A stretch of 64,000 bases of DNA from positions 62,001 to 126,000 of the forward strand of contig JBDXCV010000006.1 in assembly GCA_039980135.1 (NCBI GenBank), read 5' to 3'. This DNA is from Alphaproteobacteria bacterium (GTDB taxonomy: Bacteria > Pseudomonadota > Alphaproteobacteria > UBA6615). A model generated the notes under the pieces. It was given only the letters and a program-made list of their open reading frames with translations. It had not been told where the DNA came from and made no database searches. This document shows positions 27,158 through 35,767 of this stretch, in pieces; the first letter of the stretch is position 1, and each line of letters starts with the position of its first letter. A program made the translations under genes and the position numbers.

Positions 27158-27628
27158 GTGTCAGTTGTGATCGAGACCCGTCTGACGGAACTCGGGATCG
27201 AATTGCCGGTCCCGCAGAAAACCCGTGTGGCGAAGATCCTCCCGGCGATGATCGTCGACCGTATGCTGTATGTCTCCGGCATGGTGCCCCAGTGGAACGG
27301 CGAACTTCGATTCGTCGGCAAGGTCGGACGCGAGTTCACCCTGGAGGAGGGGCAGGCCGCCGCGCGGTTGTCCACGCTCAATGTGTTGGCCCAGGCCCGC
27401 GCCGCGCTCGACGGGGATCTCGACCGGATCGTGCGGGTGGTAAATCTCAAGGGATACGTCAACGCGATGCCGGACTTTACCGCGATTTCCGCCGTGGTGA
27501 ACGGGGCGTCGGAGTTGGTCATCGATGTGTTCGGAGACGCCGGCCAGCATACGCGCACGGCGCTCGGGGTGGCGGTGATGCCGTTCGATGTGGCGACCGA
27601 AGTCGAGGCGATCTTCGAACTGGCCTGA
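27158..27628 (+). CDS. RidA-family protein
   Basis: A 156-residue YjgF/YER057c/UK114 (RidA) family protein of the longer subgroup. It has YVSGMVPQWNGELRFVGKVG at the N-terminal half, LNVLAQARAALDG in the central helix and TRTALGVAVMPFDVATEVEA at the C-terminus, with the conserved Arg in HTRTALG. Classical RidA hydrolyses reactive enamine/imine intermediates from PLP enzymes. GTG 27158 has AGGAG six bases upstream, whereas an ATG at 27152 abuts the ribosome binding site. Confidence 0.87.
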   Translation: MSVVIETRLTELGIELPVPQKTRVAKILPAMIVDRMLYVSGMVPQWNGELRFVGKVGREFTLEEGQAAARLSTLNVLAQARAALDGDLDRIVRVVNLKGYVNAMPDFTAISAVVNGASELVIDVFGDAGQHTRTALGVAVMPFDVATEVEAIFELA

Positions 27629-27733
27629 TACGCTTGTCGGAGGTTGCCGGCATTCCGGAAGCAATTCGGCGCGTCCGGTGTTGACCGGGTGTACGGGTCG
27701 GCCGCGCCAACCAATAGAGGAACGGAACATCAG

Positions 27734-28843
27734 ATGAGTTTTTTTTCACGATCCAGCAATCGATCGGGCCGCGCACTGCGGGGAGCCGTGCTGGCTGTGC
27801 TGGCGGTGGTGGGATTGTCGCCCGGTGCGGCCCATGGCCAGGCGCAGGACCCGGCCGTCAACCTGGTCCCGTCCGGTGCGGTCGATCTGGCGGCGGGCAC
27901 GGTGACCCTGCCTCTCCAGACAGGCCGCATGGCGAGCGGCGAGAGCGTCTGGCATGTGTTGCTCGATGTGAGCGATCGCGATACGGCAGAGCGCCTGGGG
28001 ATCAACTGGTCGGGCAAGCTCGCCAATGCCGGGATCGGGCGCGCGGTGCGCGATGCCGAAATCTCTCCGGACGGCGCGCTCGTGTTCGATGCGGGCACGG
28101 TTGATTTTGCACCCGAACGCCGGGTCGAGCCGGGGCCGGCGGGCGCGTCGTTCCCCCCGTCGCTGGCGATGCCGGGGTCGGTCGGCGACGAGGACTACAC
28201 GCCACTTGTTCGGGTGACAAATGGCGGCGGTCATGTTTTCAACGCGCCGGTGGTCGCGTTCGATGTCGAGGCGGAGACGCTCGACGAATTCTGTCGCGGC
28301 GCGCCCGATTACACGCTTTTGCACGACAAGGTGGTGCATATCTGCCCCCGCGACGGGACGGTCACCTTGCAGCTAACGAGTGGTTTTTCGGGCGGAAAAC
28401 GCATCGAATATATCTCCAGCGAGGCCAATGAGGCGGTGGTGGCGGCGCTCGAGGGTGCGACCTATACCCCGCGTCTTTCGGATGTGCCGACCGACCAGGG
28501 CGATACCGCCTGGAGCGCGGTCGAGCCGATCTATGTGGTGATCAATGGCGTGACCGGGGCCGACAAAGCCGCCCGGCAGGGACTCAAGAGTGCGCTGGCC
28601 GACGGGTTGTCGCCGGGCAACGTGACCGGGGATGTGCCGACACTGGGTGGAGGTTACAGCCCGCTCTGGGCGTCCCATCCGGTGTTCTGGGACGATGACA
28701 GCCTCGACCGGCGGCGGCTGATCACCAGCGAGGCCATGGTTCGGACATTGGCGGCGGCGGGGCTTGTCCATGGACCCGGCGGCGATGCCGTCCGGTCGGA
28801 CGGAATTCTGGTAAACTGCCCGGCGATCGCGCGTCGCGACTAG
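27734..28843 (+). CDS. Secreted protein of unknown function
   Basis: A 369-residue protein with a signal peptide (GAVLAVLAVVGLSPGAAHG, cleavage near AHGQA). The mature part looks beta-rich and acidic, with the segment DEDYTPLVRVTNGGGHVFNA and several cysteines (DEFCRGAP, VHICPRDG, LVNCPAI) that could form disulfides in the periplasm. I do not recognise a family. AGAGGAA lies about ten bases before ATG 27734. The DprE1-like gene follows after 29 bases, so they are probably co-transcribed. Confidence 0.65.
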   Translation: MSFFSRSSNRSGRALRGAVLAVLAVVGLSPGAAHGQAQDPAVNLVPSGAVDLAAGTVTLPLQTGRMASGESVWHVLLDVSDRDTAERLGINWSGKLANAGIGRAVRDAEISPDGALVFDAGTVDFAPERRVEPGPAGASFPPSLAMPGSVGDEDYTPLVRVTNGGGHVFNAPVVAFDVEAETLDEFCRGAPDYTLLHDKVVHICPRDGTVTLQLTSGFSGGKRIEYISSEANEAVVAALEGATYTPRLSDVPTDQGDTAWSAVEPIYVVINGVTGADKAARQGLKSALADGLSPGNVTGDVPTLGGGYSPLWASHPVFWDDDSLDRRRLITSEAMVRTLAAAGLVHGPGGDAVRSDGILVNCPAIARRD

Positions 28844-28872
28844 ACACCCTGCAGGCAAGGGGAGAACCCGGC

Positions 28873-30207
28873 TTGAGTTGGACCGACACGACATTGACGA
28901 CCTGGGGGCGGTCGCGGTTTGCGCGGTCCGCGACCACGGCACCGTCAGACGAGGCTGGACTGCGTGATGCCGTGTGCGCGCGTCATGCCTGCGGCGTGAT
29001 CACCTATGGCGGCGGGCGCTGCTACGGCGACGCGGCGCTCGACGATCGCGGCCAGACGATCCTGACGTCGGCGCTGAACAGTATTGTCGCCTTAGACTCG
29101 ATGACCGGCGAGGTGGTCTGCGAGGCCGGGGTGAATTTTGCCTCGCTCCTCGATCGCGTCCTGCCGGAAGGATTCTGCTTTCCGGTCTCGGCGGCGACCG
29201 CCCAGGTGACGGTCGGCGGCGCGTTTGCCAACGATATCCATTCCAAGAACCATCACCGGGTCGGCAGTTTCGGCGATCACGCATCGTGGATCGATATCAT
29301 GCTGGCGAGCGGGGAACTCGTGCGCGCATCGCGCGACGAGAACGCCGATATCTTTCATGCCAGCCTCGGCGGGGCGGGCCTGACCGGCACCATCATGCGC
29401 GTCGGATTCCGGTTGATGCGGGTGCCGTCCCGCTCCGCCGACGCGGAATACCGGCCGCTGGCGAATGTCGACGCGATGATCGACATGATCGAGGCATCGC
29501 GTGACACCCATGAGTTCCTGTTTGGCTGGGTCGATGCCATGGCGACCGGAAGGGGTCTCGGCCGGGGTATCCTCGAACTGGGAAACCTCGCCAACTCCGA
29601 TGAGGGTCAGGCGCCGGAACCGGCAACGACGCGTATCCGCTTTCAGCCGCCGTCTTTTCTGCTGCACCCCGCGATCCTGCGGCGGATAACGGACCGCCGG
29701 TACCGCAAGATGCCGCCGGGCGGCCGTGCGGCGCGGGTGCATCTCCCCCAGTTCCTGTTTCCGATCGACAATATCGTGGGGTTCAACCGGGTCTATGGCC
29801 GCCGCGGGTTCTACTCGATCCACACCGGGTTTCCGCGTGCGATGCAACGCGCCGGGATCGTCGCGGTGATGGAGGCGATCACCGCAGCGCGGGCCGGCTC
29901 CTTCGCCGCCGTCATGAAGCCCATGCGCGGGCCGGGTGCGGGCCTGCTGTCGTTCCCGATGGAGGGCATGGCCTATGCGATCGACCTGCCACGGCGGAGC
30001 GGCGTCGAGGCGCTGCACAAGGAGATCGAGCGGATCACGCTCGATCACGGCGGGCGGCTTTATATTGCCAAGGATGCGCTGATGACCGCGGAGAGTTTTG
30101 CCGCGATGTTCCCGCGCCTGGATGAATTCCGCGACGTGCTGGCCCGGATCGACCCCGAGGGAAGATTTCAGTCGGATATGGGTCGGCGGTTGCGGCTACA
30201 CCCCTAG
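28873..30207 (+). CDS. FAD-binding oxidase related to DprE1 (decaprenylphosphoryl-ribose 2-oxidase)
   Basis: A 444-residue VAO-type flavoprotein. It has the FAD-binding segment GGGRCYGDAAL, the DprE1-like QVTVGGAFANDIHSKNHH followed by GSFGDHASWID, and the C-terminal GGRLYIAKDALMTAE containing the catalytic-type lysine (K418 in the mycobacterial enzyme). The region equivalent to Cys387, the covalent target of benzothiazinones, reads GMAYAIDLP, so Ala probably replaces that Cys. DprE1 oxidises the ribose 2-OH of decaprenylphosphoryl-ribose; no DprE2 partner is nearby, so the substrate may be another polyprenyl-linked sugar. It starts at TTG with GGGGAGAA upstream. Confidence 0.83.
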   Translation: MSWTDTTLTTWGRSRFARSATTAPSDEAGLRDAVCARHACGVITYGGGRCYGDAALDDRGQTILTSALNSIVALDSMTGEVVCEAGVNFASLLDRVLPEGFCFPVSAATAQVTVGGAFANDIHSKNHHRVGSFGDHASWIDIMLASGELVRASRDENADIFHASLGGAGLTGTIMRVGFRLMRVPSRSADAEYRPLANVDAMIDMIEASRDTHEFLFGWVDAMATGRGLGRGILELGNLANSDEGQAPEPATTRIRFQPPSFLLHPAILRRITDRRYRKMPPGGRAARVHLPQFLFPIDNIVGFNRVYGRRGFYSIHTGFPRAMQRAGIVAVMEAITAARAGSFAAVMKPMRGPGAGLLSFPMEGMAYAIDLPRRSGVEALHKEIERITLDHGGRLYIAKDALMTAESFAAMFPRLDEFRDVLARIDPEGRFQSDMGRRLRLHP

Positions 30208-30270
30208 GCGCTATTCGCGCGCCTTGAGGCGGGGATTTGCGAAGCGCCGGCGACCCACTATGCTCCGCCC

Positions 30271-30777
30271 ATGAACGCGGAGACGTCAGAGAATTCAGCC
30301 GAAATCGCAGCGCCGCTCACCCTGCACCGGGAGCGCGTGGACCCGGGCTGGATCGACTATAACGGCCACATGAATCTGGCCTATTACATGCTGGCTTTCG
30401 ACCATGCGACGGACGCGTTCTTCGACTTTATCGGACTCGGTGAGGCCTATCTGAAGGCCGGCAATGCTTCGACCTTCACCCTGGAAGGACACATCACCTA
30501 CGACCGCGAGTTGATGGCTGGCGCGCCCATGCGGTTCGAGACCCAGCTGCTGGCCCATGACGCCAAGCGGCTGCATTACATCCATTTCATGTATCACGCC
30601 GACGCGGGCTATCTGGCTTCGACGAACGAGCTGATCAGTCTGCATGTGGACATGACGGAACGGCGGTCGGCACCCATGCCCGAGAGCGTAATCACACGGC
30701 TCGACGCGGTCGCGGCGACCCATGATAAACTGCCCCATCCGGAACAGGCCGGGAGGGTTATTTCCATTGTCCGCTAA
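30271..30777 (+). CDS. Acyl-CoA thioesterase, hot-dog fold
   Basis: A 168-residue 4HBT/FadM-type thioesterase. The active-site Asp segment IDYNGHMNLAYYMLAFD is diagnostic, with the central beta-strand helix region ASTFTLEGHITYDRELMAG after it. Related proteins hydrolyse betainyl-CoA or aromatic acyl-CoAs; the substrate here is not determined. Its 3' end overlaps or abuts the SprT-like gene, and together with the next gene they look like one operon. Confidence 0.85.
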   Translation: MNAETSENSAEIAAPLTLHRERVDPGWIDYNGHMNLAYYMLAFDHATDAFFDFIGLGEAYLKAGNASTFTLEGHITYDRELMAGAPMRFETQLLAHDAKRLHYIHFMYHADAGYLASTNELISLHVDMTERRSAPMPESVITRLDAVAATHDKLPHPEQAGRVISIVR

Positions 30778-30790
30778 TGCGACGGCCAAC

Positions 30791-31354
30791 ATGTCCGACA
30801 ATGCATCCCTTGAGGCGAGCGTTAACGCACGCATAAAGGGGCATCGCCAGATCGGCACCGTGCGCGAGATCGCCGAGCGCTGGGGCCTGGCGGGACGGCT
30901 TGCGCGTGCGGCCGACAAGGGGCCGGCATTCCGCGAGATGCTCGATTGCGCCGTCGTGATCAGCCGCCGTGCCCGGACCCTGGCCGGGGCCGCCTATGCA
31001 GCCGACCGGCGGATCGTGCTGAACGCGCGGTTGCTGGAGAATGGCTGCGAGGCGGACCGCGACGCGACTTTCCTGCATGAATGCGCGCATGTGCTGGCGG
31101 ACCTGTTTCACGAGCGGCCCTGCCGTCATGGCGACCCGTGGCGCGAGATGATGCGGCTGCTCGGCGAGGTGCCGAATGTGCGGCACCGCATCCCCTACCT
31201 ATCGCGCGAGGCCAATGCGAAAATCGTCTGGCGCTGCACCGGCTGCGACCAGGCCTATCACTATGTGCGCCGTCCCCGGCGGCGGCTCAAGGATTGCTAC
31301 TGCGCGGAATGCGGGCCTGATCGGGGCCGCCTGCGCGAGGAAACACCGCAATGA
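30791..31354 (+). CDS. SprT-like zinc metalloprotein
   Basis: A 187-residue SprT-like protein. The zinc-protease signature is TFLHECAHVLADL (HExxH) with a downstream His (RHGDPW). A C-terminal zinc ribbon follows (RCTGCDQAYHY ... DCYCAECGPD, CxxC-x-CxxC type). SprT-like domains, as in SPRTN, cleave DNA-protein crosslinks in eukaryotes; the bacterial role is poorly defined. The alternative start TTG 30767 has GGGAGG ten bases upstream and would overlap the thioesterase stop. The 3' end overlaps the next gene by ATGA. Confidence 0.85.
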   Translation: MSDNASLEASVNARIKGHRQIGTVREIAERWGLAGRLARAADKGPAFREMLDCAVVISRRARTLAGAAYAADRRIVLNARLLENGCEADRDATFLHECAHVLADLFHERPCRHGDPWREMMRLLGEVPNVRHRIPYLSREANAKIVWRCTGCDQAYHYVRRPRRRLKDCYCAECGPDRGRLREETPQ

Positions 31355-31884
31355 ACAAACCCCGCACGGAAGGCGGCAACGCCTCCACCGAGTTACGCAT
31401 CATCGTCTGGCAATTCGTCCGGATCATGGTGCAGCTCGAGACGGTGGCTCGGGCGCGCGGCCGCGCGAAGGCCCCCACGGTTTTCGCCGACTGGCGCGCC
31501 GCCTGGACCGAGATCGACCGCACCCTGACCCGGTTGGCGGACAGCGACGCGGATGCGTTCTCCGACTTGATGATGAATCAGGAGGTCGTGCTTCGCTGCC
31601 GTGACCGCAGCCAGGTCAACGAAGTCACCCGGGCGATCGAGAATGTGATGAATCAGCTCGACCAGCAGATCCGCGCGGTGCGTGGCGAGGCCAAGGCCGA
31701 GGAAGAGTTGCGCTTCGAGCGGCGAGAGCTGAACGCCTTGCTCAAGCATTTGCGGAAAACCGGGCGCGGCGGGGCCGCCGCGCGTTCAACCGCTGCAAAG
31801 GCAACGGCGAGCCGCGGTGGTCGCGGCGGCGACCCGGCGAAAAATGCTAGTCCGCCGCGTCGCGGGCGCGGGCGGAAAGGCTAG
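31351..31884 (+). CDS. Hypothetical basic coiled-coil protein coupled to the SprT-like gene
   Basis: A 177-residue protein that starts within the SprT-like stop (ATGA), so it is translationally coupled. It is helical (ELRIIVWQFVRIMVQLETVA, VNEVTRAIENVMNQLDQQI) and ends in a low-complexity Arg/Lys/Gly/Ser tail (PPRRGRGRKG) typical of nucleic-acid contact. No family is recognised. Its last 38 bases overlap the 3' end of the convergent dehydrogenase gene. Confidence 0.65.
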   Translation: MNKPRTEGGNASTELRIIVWQFVRIMVQLETVARARGRAKAPTVFADWRAAWTEIDRTLTRLADSDADAFSDLMMNQEVVLRCRDRSQVNEVTRAIENVMNQLDQQIRAVRGEAKAEEELRFERRELNALLKHLRKTGRGGAAARSTAAKATASRGGRGGDPAKNASPPRRGRGRKG

Positions 31885-32749
31885 CCGAAAACGCGGCCAC
31901 TGCGTCTTCGAGGGTTCGCGACCGGTCGGCGGTCTCGCGGGTCTCCGACGCCAGGGATGATTCGGCGAGCAGTTGGAACACGTCCGCCGCACCCTCATGG
32001 ATTCGGGGTGTCAGTCCGACATCGGCGAAGGTCCTGGCGATTTCGAGCATTTCGCCCGACCAGCGTTCGGCGTCGGCGGCGAGCCACGGCACCCGCCGTT
32101 CGATGCGTGCCAGTATCGGGGCCTGGCTTTCCGATAGTTCCTGATGCAGTTCGCGAGATAGCCCAAGCTGTTCTGCGCCGATAAGGACGAGAGCCTCGAG
32201 GGTCATTGCGCCCTTGTTGAGGGCCGCGTAGCACATCTTGATGCCCGAGGCCGCGCCCACCCCGCCTTCCAGTGTTCGTATGACGAGGTCCGGACGCGCG
32301 AGCGCCTCCAGCCGGTCCGGGTCGTTCCCGCTGACATAGAGCCGGGTCGGCGCGCTGCGTCCCGGGGGCGCTCCGATGATGCCGCCGTCCAGATAGTCCG
32401 CCCCCGCATCCCCGATGATGGCGGCGATCGTCCGACTGGTCGCGGGTGCGATGGCGTTGCAGTCGGCGAACAGCGGCGTGGCGCCACAGGTTTTCATTAT
32501 GGCGGCGACCTCCGTGGCGAATCCGACCGCTGCGGCCGGCGGCATGACCGACACCAGAAGGTCGGCCTGGCCGATCAGGGTCGCGAGATCGCCAGCATCC
32601 TCGATGCCGCCCTGTGCCGCGAGCTTGCGGGAGCGTTCGCTGCGCCCGTCGAGCGCGGTCACGACCCGGAAGCCGCCCTCGCGCAGGGTGCGCCCGACCG
32701 CATGGCCCATGTCGCCGGTGCTGACGATACCAATGGTCTGAATAGTCAT
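31847..32749 (-). CDS. NAD(P)-dependent beta-hydroxyacid dehydrogenase-like protein (DUF1932 C-terminal domain)
   Basis: A 300-residue protein of the 6-phosphogluconate/3-hydroxyisobutyrate dehydrogenase superfamily. The N-terminal Rossmann motif is IGIVSTGDMGHAVGRTL, and VSVMPPAAA plus DGGIIGAPP are typical of the NAD domain. The C-terminal helical domain (GAASGIKMCYAALNKGAMT) matches the DUF1932 subgroup, with a catalytic-type Lys. The substrate is unknown. It is divergent from the rhodanese gene. Confidence 0.83.
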   Translation of the reverse strand: MTIQTIGIVSTGDMGHAVGRTLREGGFRVVTALDGRSERSRKLAAQGGIEDAGDLATLIGQADLLVSVMPPAAAVGFATEVAAIMKTCGATPLFADCNAIAPATSRTIAAIIGDAGADYLDGGIIGAPPGRSAPTRLYVSGNDPDRLEALARPDLVIRTLEGGVGAASGIKMCYAALNKGAMTLEALVLIGAEQLGLSRELHQELSESQAPILARIERRVPWLAADAERWSGEMLEIARTFADVGLTPRIHEGAADVFQLLAESSLASETRETADRSRTLEDAVAAFSASLSARARDAAD

Positions 32750-32780
32750 GCGGCGTTCCCCCGTAATTCCGCCGGCAAGA

Positions 32781-32809
32781 TTGATTTTCTCCGCCCGGCG
32801 CGGTTACAT
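32781..32809 (+). promoter_or_regulatory. Predicted promoter of the rhodanese gene
   Basis: TTGATT (32781-32786) and TTACAT (32804-32809) are spaced by 17 bases, giving a start near 32816 and a short leader to ATG 32853. The match to the -10 consensus is partial. Confidence 0.4.
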
Positions 32810-32852
32810 CGCGCGCATTCTAACATCGTAGCAACCGGACGGGGACAGAGTG

Positions 32853-33698
32853 ATGGCGACGGACAGACTGGTGGAGCCCGCATGGCTCGAGGAACATCTC
32901 GACGATCCGAACGTGGTGATCCTGGAGTTCAACTGGACCGGCACGGAATCCTATGACAAGTGGCACATCCCGGGGGCCCACGGTTTCTTCTGGAAGGACA
33001 TCCTGTGGGACGACGACATCCGCGACTTCCCGTCGCCGGCGCTGTTCGCCAAGCGTTGCGGTGAACTCGGAATCTCCAACGATACAACGGTCGTCTGCTA
33101 TGGCGACCCGGTGCAGTTCGGCACCTATGGCTGGTGGGTGTTTACCTATCTCGGCCACAAGGACGTGCGGCTGCTGAACGGGGCGCGGGTTTTGTGGGAG
33201 AAGGAAGGCCGACCGACCACGACCGACGTTCCGACACCCACGCCGGTGACCTACACGCCGGGCACGAGCCGCAATGACCATATGCGTGTGCGTTTCACCG
33301 AAATTCTGGAACGCCTCGACGATGTGAAGGCCGGCGGCAAGACCGCGCTGATCGATCATCGCTCGCCCGAGGAGTATCGCGGCGAGCGGGTCAACATGAT
33401 CGGTGCGGACAATGTCGGTGCCGAGCGGGCGGGGCGCATCCCCGGTGCCAAGCATCTCTTTTTCGACGAGTTGCTGAACGACGACATGACGTTCCGCGAT
33501 GAGGATGAGTTGCGCGCGCTGCTCGAAGGCGTCGGCGCGACCCCGGACAAGGACGTGATTTCCTATTGCCGGCTCAGCCACCGCGCGACGCTTTGCTATT
33601 TCACCATGACCCAGCTGCTTAGCTATGACAGCGTGCGCAGCTATGACGGCTCATGGACGGAATGGGGCAGCCTCGTGGGTGTACCGATCGAGAAATAG
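32853..33698 (+). CDS. Tandem-rhodanese thiosulfate/mercaptopyruvate sulfurtransferase
   Basis: A 281-residue two-domain sulfurtransferase. The N-terminal rhodanese domain (about residues 1-135) contains DKWHIPGAHGFFWK and is non-catalytic: its loop reads VVCYGDPVQFG. The C-terminal domain (about 150-281) has DHRSPEEYRGE and the catalytic-cysteine loop ISYCRLSHRAT. It transfers sulfane sulfur to cyanide, thiols or other acceptors. The ATG at 32853 is preferred over a GTG immediately before it. The promoter is shared divergently with the dehydrogenase gene. Confidence 0.9.
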   Translation: MATDRLVEPAWLEEHLDDPNVVILEFNWTGTESYDKWHIPGAHGFFWKDILWDDDIRDFPSPALFAKRCGELGISNDTTVVCYGDPVQFGTYGWWVFTYLGHKDVRLLNGARVLWEKEGRPTTTDVPTPTPVTYTPGTSRNDHMRVRFTEILERLDDVKAGGKTALIDHRSPEEYRGERVNMIGADNVGAERAGRIPGAKHLFFDELLNDDMTFRDEDELRALLEGVGATPDKDVISYCRLSHRATLCYFTMTQLLSYDSVRSYDGSWTEWGSLVGVPIEK

Positions 33699-33763
33699 GC
33701 CTTGCTGGCGCCCGGACCGGGCCTGGTTGTCCAGAACAAAAATCCAAACAGGGAAATGGCGAG

Positions 33764-34909
33764 ATGAATTTGAGCGGACCGGGCGTGGACAAGTATCCGC
33801 ATATCTTCGAGGCGGGCGAGCTCAGGGACGTCAGATTGGCGAACCGTTGTGTCGTCTCGTCGTTAACCCGCGCCAGCGCCACCGAGGACGGCATCGTCAC
33901 CGACCAGATGGCCGAATATTACGCGCGGTATGCGCGCGGCGGCTGGGGTCTGGTGATGACCGAGGGCGTCTATATCGATCTCAAATACAGTCAGGGCTAC
34001 ACGTTCCAGCCCGGCATCGCGACGGACGAGCAGGCGGAAAGCTGGCGCAAGGTCGTCGACGCCGTCCACGCCGGGGGCGCGCCGATCTTCATGCAGATTT
34101 TTCACTGCGGCGCGATCAACCAGGGCAACAACTGGGTCGAGGGCTCGATCTCGGCGTCTGCCGTCACGCCGATCGGCGAACAGATCCCGCGCTATCGCGG
34201 CGCAGGTACCGGCTTCCAGACCCCGCGTGAGATCACCCGCGAGGAGATGGCCGAAGTGATCGACAGCTATGCGGCCGCGGCCCGACGCGCGGTCGATGTC
34301 GGCTTCGACGGGATCGAGGTGCATGGTGCGAACGGCTATCTGCCGGACCAGTTCCTGACGGCGCACACCAATCTGCGCGAGGACGAGTATGGCGGGCCGA
34401 TCGAAAACCGGGTGAAATTCCATTGCGAGGTGATGCAGGCCGTGCGCGACGCCGTGCCGGATGTCCCCGTGGGCGTACGCATCTCCCAGACCAAGGTGAA
34501 TGACTACACCCATGAATGGGCGGGCGGCGACGACGACGCGAAGGTGGTGTTCGAAGCGATTGCCGCGACGGGCATCGATTTTCTCGATTGCAGCGCCCAT
34601 CTGGGCCTCGGCCATGTGTTCGGCACCGACCATTCCCTGTCGGGCCTGGCGCGGCGCTATTCCGGCCTGCCGGTGTTCGCCAACGGCAAGCTGCAGGACC
34701 CGTTGGCGGCGGAGCGCGCGATTGTCGAGGAGGAGGGTGACTTTGTTTCCATCGGCAAGGGTGCGCTGGCCGATTCGGAATGGCCGCGGAAGATCGCGGC
34801 CGATGAGGCGCCCTATCCGTTCGATCCGGGCATGACCATGCCGTATGCGACGCTCGACAGTAACGAGGCCTTCTGGGCCGAGAACCCGGACGGGAAGTCG
34901 AAGGCGTAA
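33764..34909 (+). CDS. Old yellow enzyme-family NADH:flavin oxidoreductase
   Basis: A 381-residue FMN-dependent ene-reductase with a TIM barrel and no C-terminal iron-sulfur or FAD domain, so it is the short OYE class. Markers are RLANRCVVSSLTRASA at the N-terminus, the substrate-binding segment GFDGIEVHGANGYLPDQFL and RVKFHCEVMQAVRDAV, with FVSIGKGALAD at the FMN phosphate site. It reduces activated C=C bonds of unsaturated ketones or esters. ATG 33764 (MNLSGPG) is the natural start; longer in-frame extensions overlap the rhodanese gene. Confidence 0.9.
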   Translation: MNLSGPGVDKYPHIFEAGELRDVRLANRCVVSSLTRASATEDGIVTDQMAEYYARYARGGWGLVMTEGVYIDLKYSQGYTFQPGIATDEQAESWRKVVDAVHAGGAPIFMQIFHCGAINQGNNWVEGSISASAVTPIGEQIPRYRGAGTGFQTPREITREEMAEVIDSYAAAARRAVDVGFDGIEVHGANGYLPDQFLTAHTNLREDEYGGPIENRVKFHCEVMQAVRDAVPDVPVGVRISQTKVNDYTHEWAGGDDDAKVVFEAIAATGIDFLDCSAHLGLGHVFGTDHSLSGLARRYSGLPVFANGKLQDPLAAERAIVEEEGDFVSIGKGALADSEWPRKIAADEAPYPFDPGMTMPYATLDSNEAFWAENPDGKSKA

Positions 34910-34974
34910 GTCGCGGCGCGAGATGTCACCGAGGGCGCGTCCAAATAGACGGTTCGAACCATTGAGGTCATAAG

Positions 34975-35002
34975 AAAAGGGCGCCTGCGGGCGCCCCTTT
35001 TT
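34975..35002. terminator. Bidirectional intrinsic terminator
   Basis: GGGCGCC (34979-34985) pairs with GGCGCCC (34990-34996) around a TGCG loop. AAAA lies on the left and TTTTT on the right, so it can terminate both the oxidoreductase transcript and the convergent cupin transcript. Confidence 0.85.
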
Positions 35003-35018
35003 GTCTGTTCAAGTCCGG

Positions 35019-35621
35019 CTATTCCGCCGCGTCGCGCCCGTCCACGACGCCGGCCTCGAAGCTGACGCCGATGCCGCGCAGCTTGTCGAGGGTCTCGTCG
35101 CCGAATTTCGCGGCGAGCTTGTCTGCCTCGATCTGCGGATGGTCGATGTCGTTGAAGGCCTCCTCGGAATCGCCGTTGATCCAGACCAGCAGGCGGGCGG
35201 TCTCGTCGCTGACATTCTCGAACCGGCGGACCACGCCCGGCGGCACGGCGATCATGTCGAGGGGATCGAGGAAAAGCTCGTTCTCGCCCTCGTCGCCCCA
35301 CTGAATCTTAAACCGGCCGTTGAGGCACAAGAACGTCTCGCGGGTGAACTGATGGGCATGGAGCAGGGGGCCGTCGCCCGGCGGGCATTCGGCGATGATA
35401 ACGCTCATCATGTCCTCTGTGGTAACCGCGGGATGCTGGGCCATCGGGCCACCCTGGTTTTCCGGCGACATCAGCAGATACAGCGTCCGCGCCGTCATCA
35501 TCTCGTAGACTTCCTGCGGGATGCCCACATCGGTGTCGTAGGTGCTGCTCTGCGGCTTGAGCGACTTGAAGCGCGCGACTCGCGCTTCCATTTCCTCGGG
35601 CGTGAAACTGGTGGTTTTCAT
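35019..35621 (-). CDS. Cupin-domain protein (quercetin dioxygenase-like)
   Basis: A 200-residue cupin. Cupin motif 1 is present as PLLHAHQFTRETFLCLNG, with the two histidines and glutamate that bind metal. Motif 2 (FLDPLDMIAVPPGVVRRFEN) has no His at the usual position, having PPGVVRRF instead of PxGxxHxx, so metal binding may be incomplete. It could be a dioxygenase-like or a non-catalytic sensor cupin. The ribosome binding site GAGGGGAAA precedes the ATG. It converges on the bidirectional terminator. Confidence 0.8.
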   Translation of the reverse strand: MKTTSFTPEEMEARVARFKSLKPQSSTYDTDVGIPQEVYEMMTARTLYLLMSPENQGGPMAQHPAVTTEDMMSVIIAECPPGDGPLLHAHQFTRETFLCLNGRFKIQWGDEGENELFLDPLDMIAVPPGVVRRFENVSDETARLLVWINGDSEEAFNDIDHPQIEADKLAAKFGDETLDKLRGIGVSFEAGVVDGRDAAE

Positions 35622-35767
35622 CTGTTTCCCCTCGTTTTGGTGCGAATGGCGTTGTCCGTCAATCGGGAACGGTTGGGGGAAAGCCTAAACCAAAGCCCGG
35701 ATCGGCGGGAGACACGATCTGGTTCTTGCAGCCATGCGCTTTTTGGCGGCGGCGGTCGCACCCGTCC

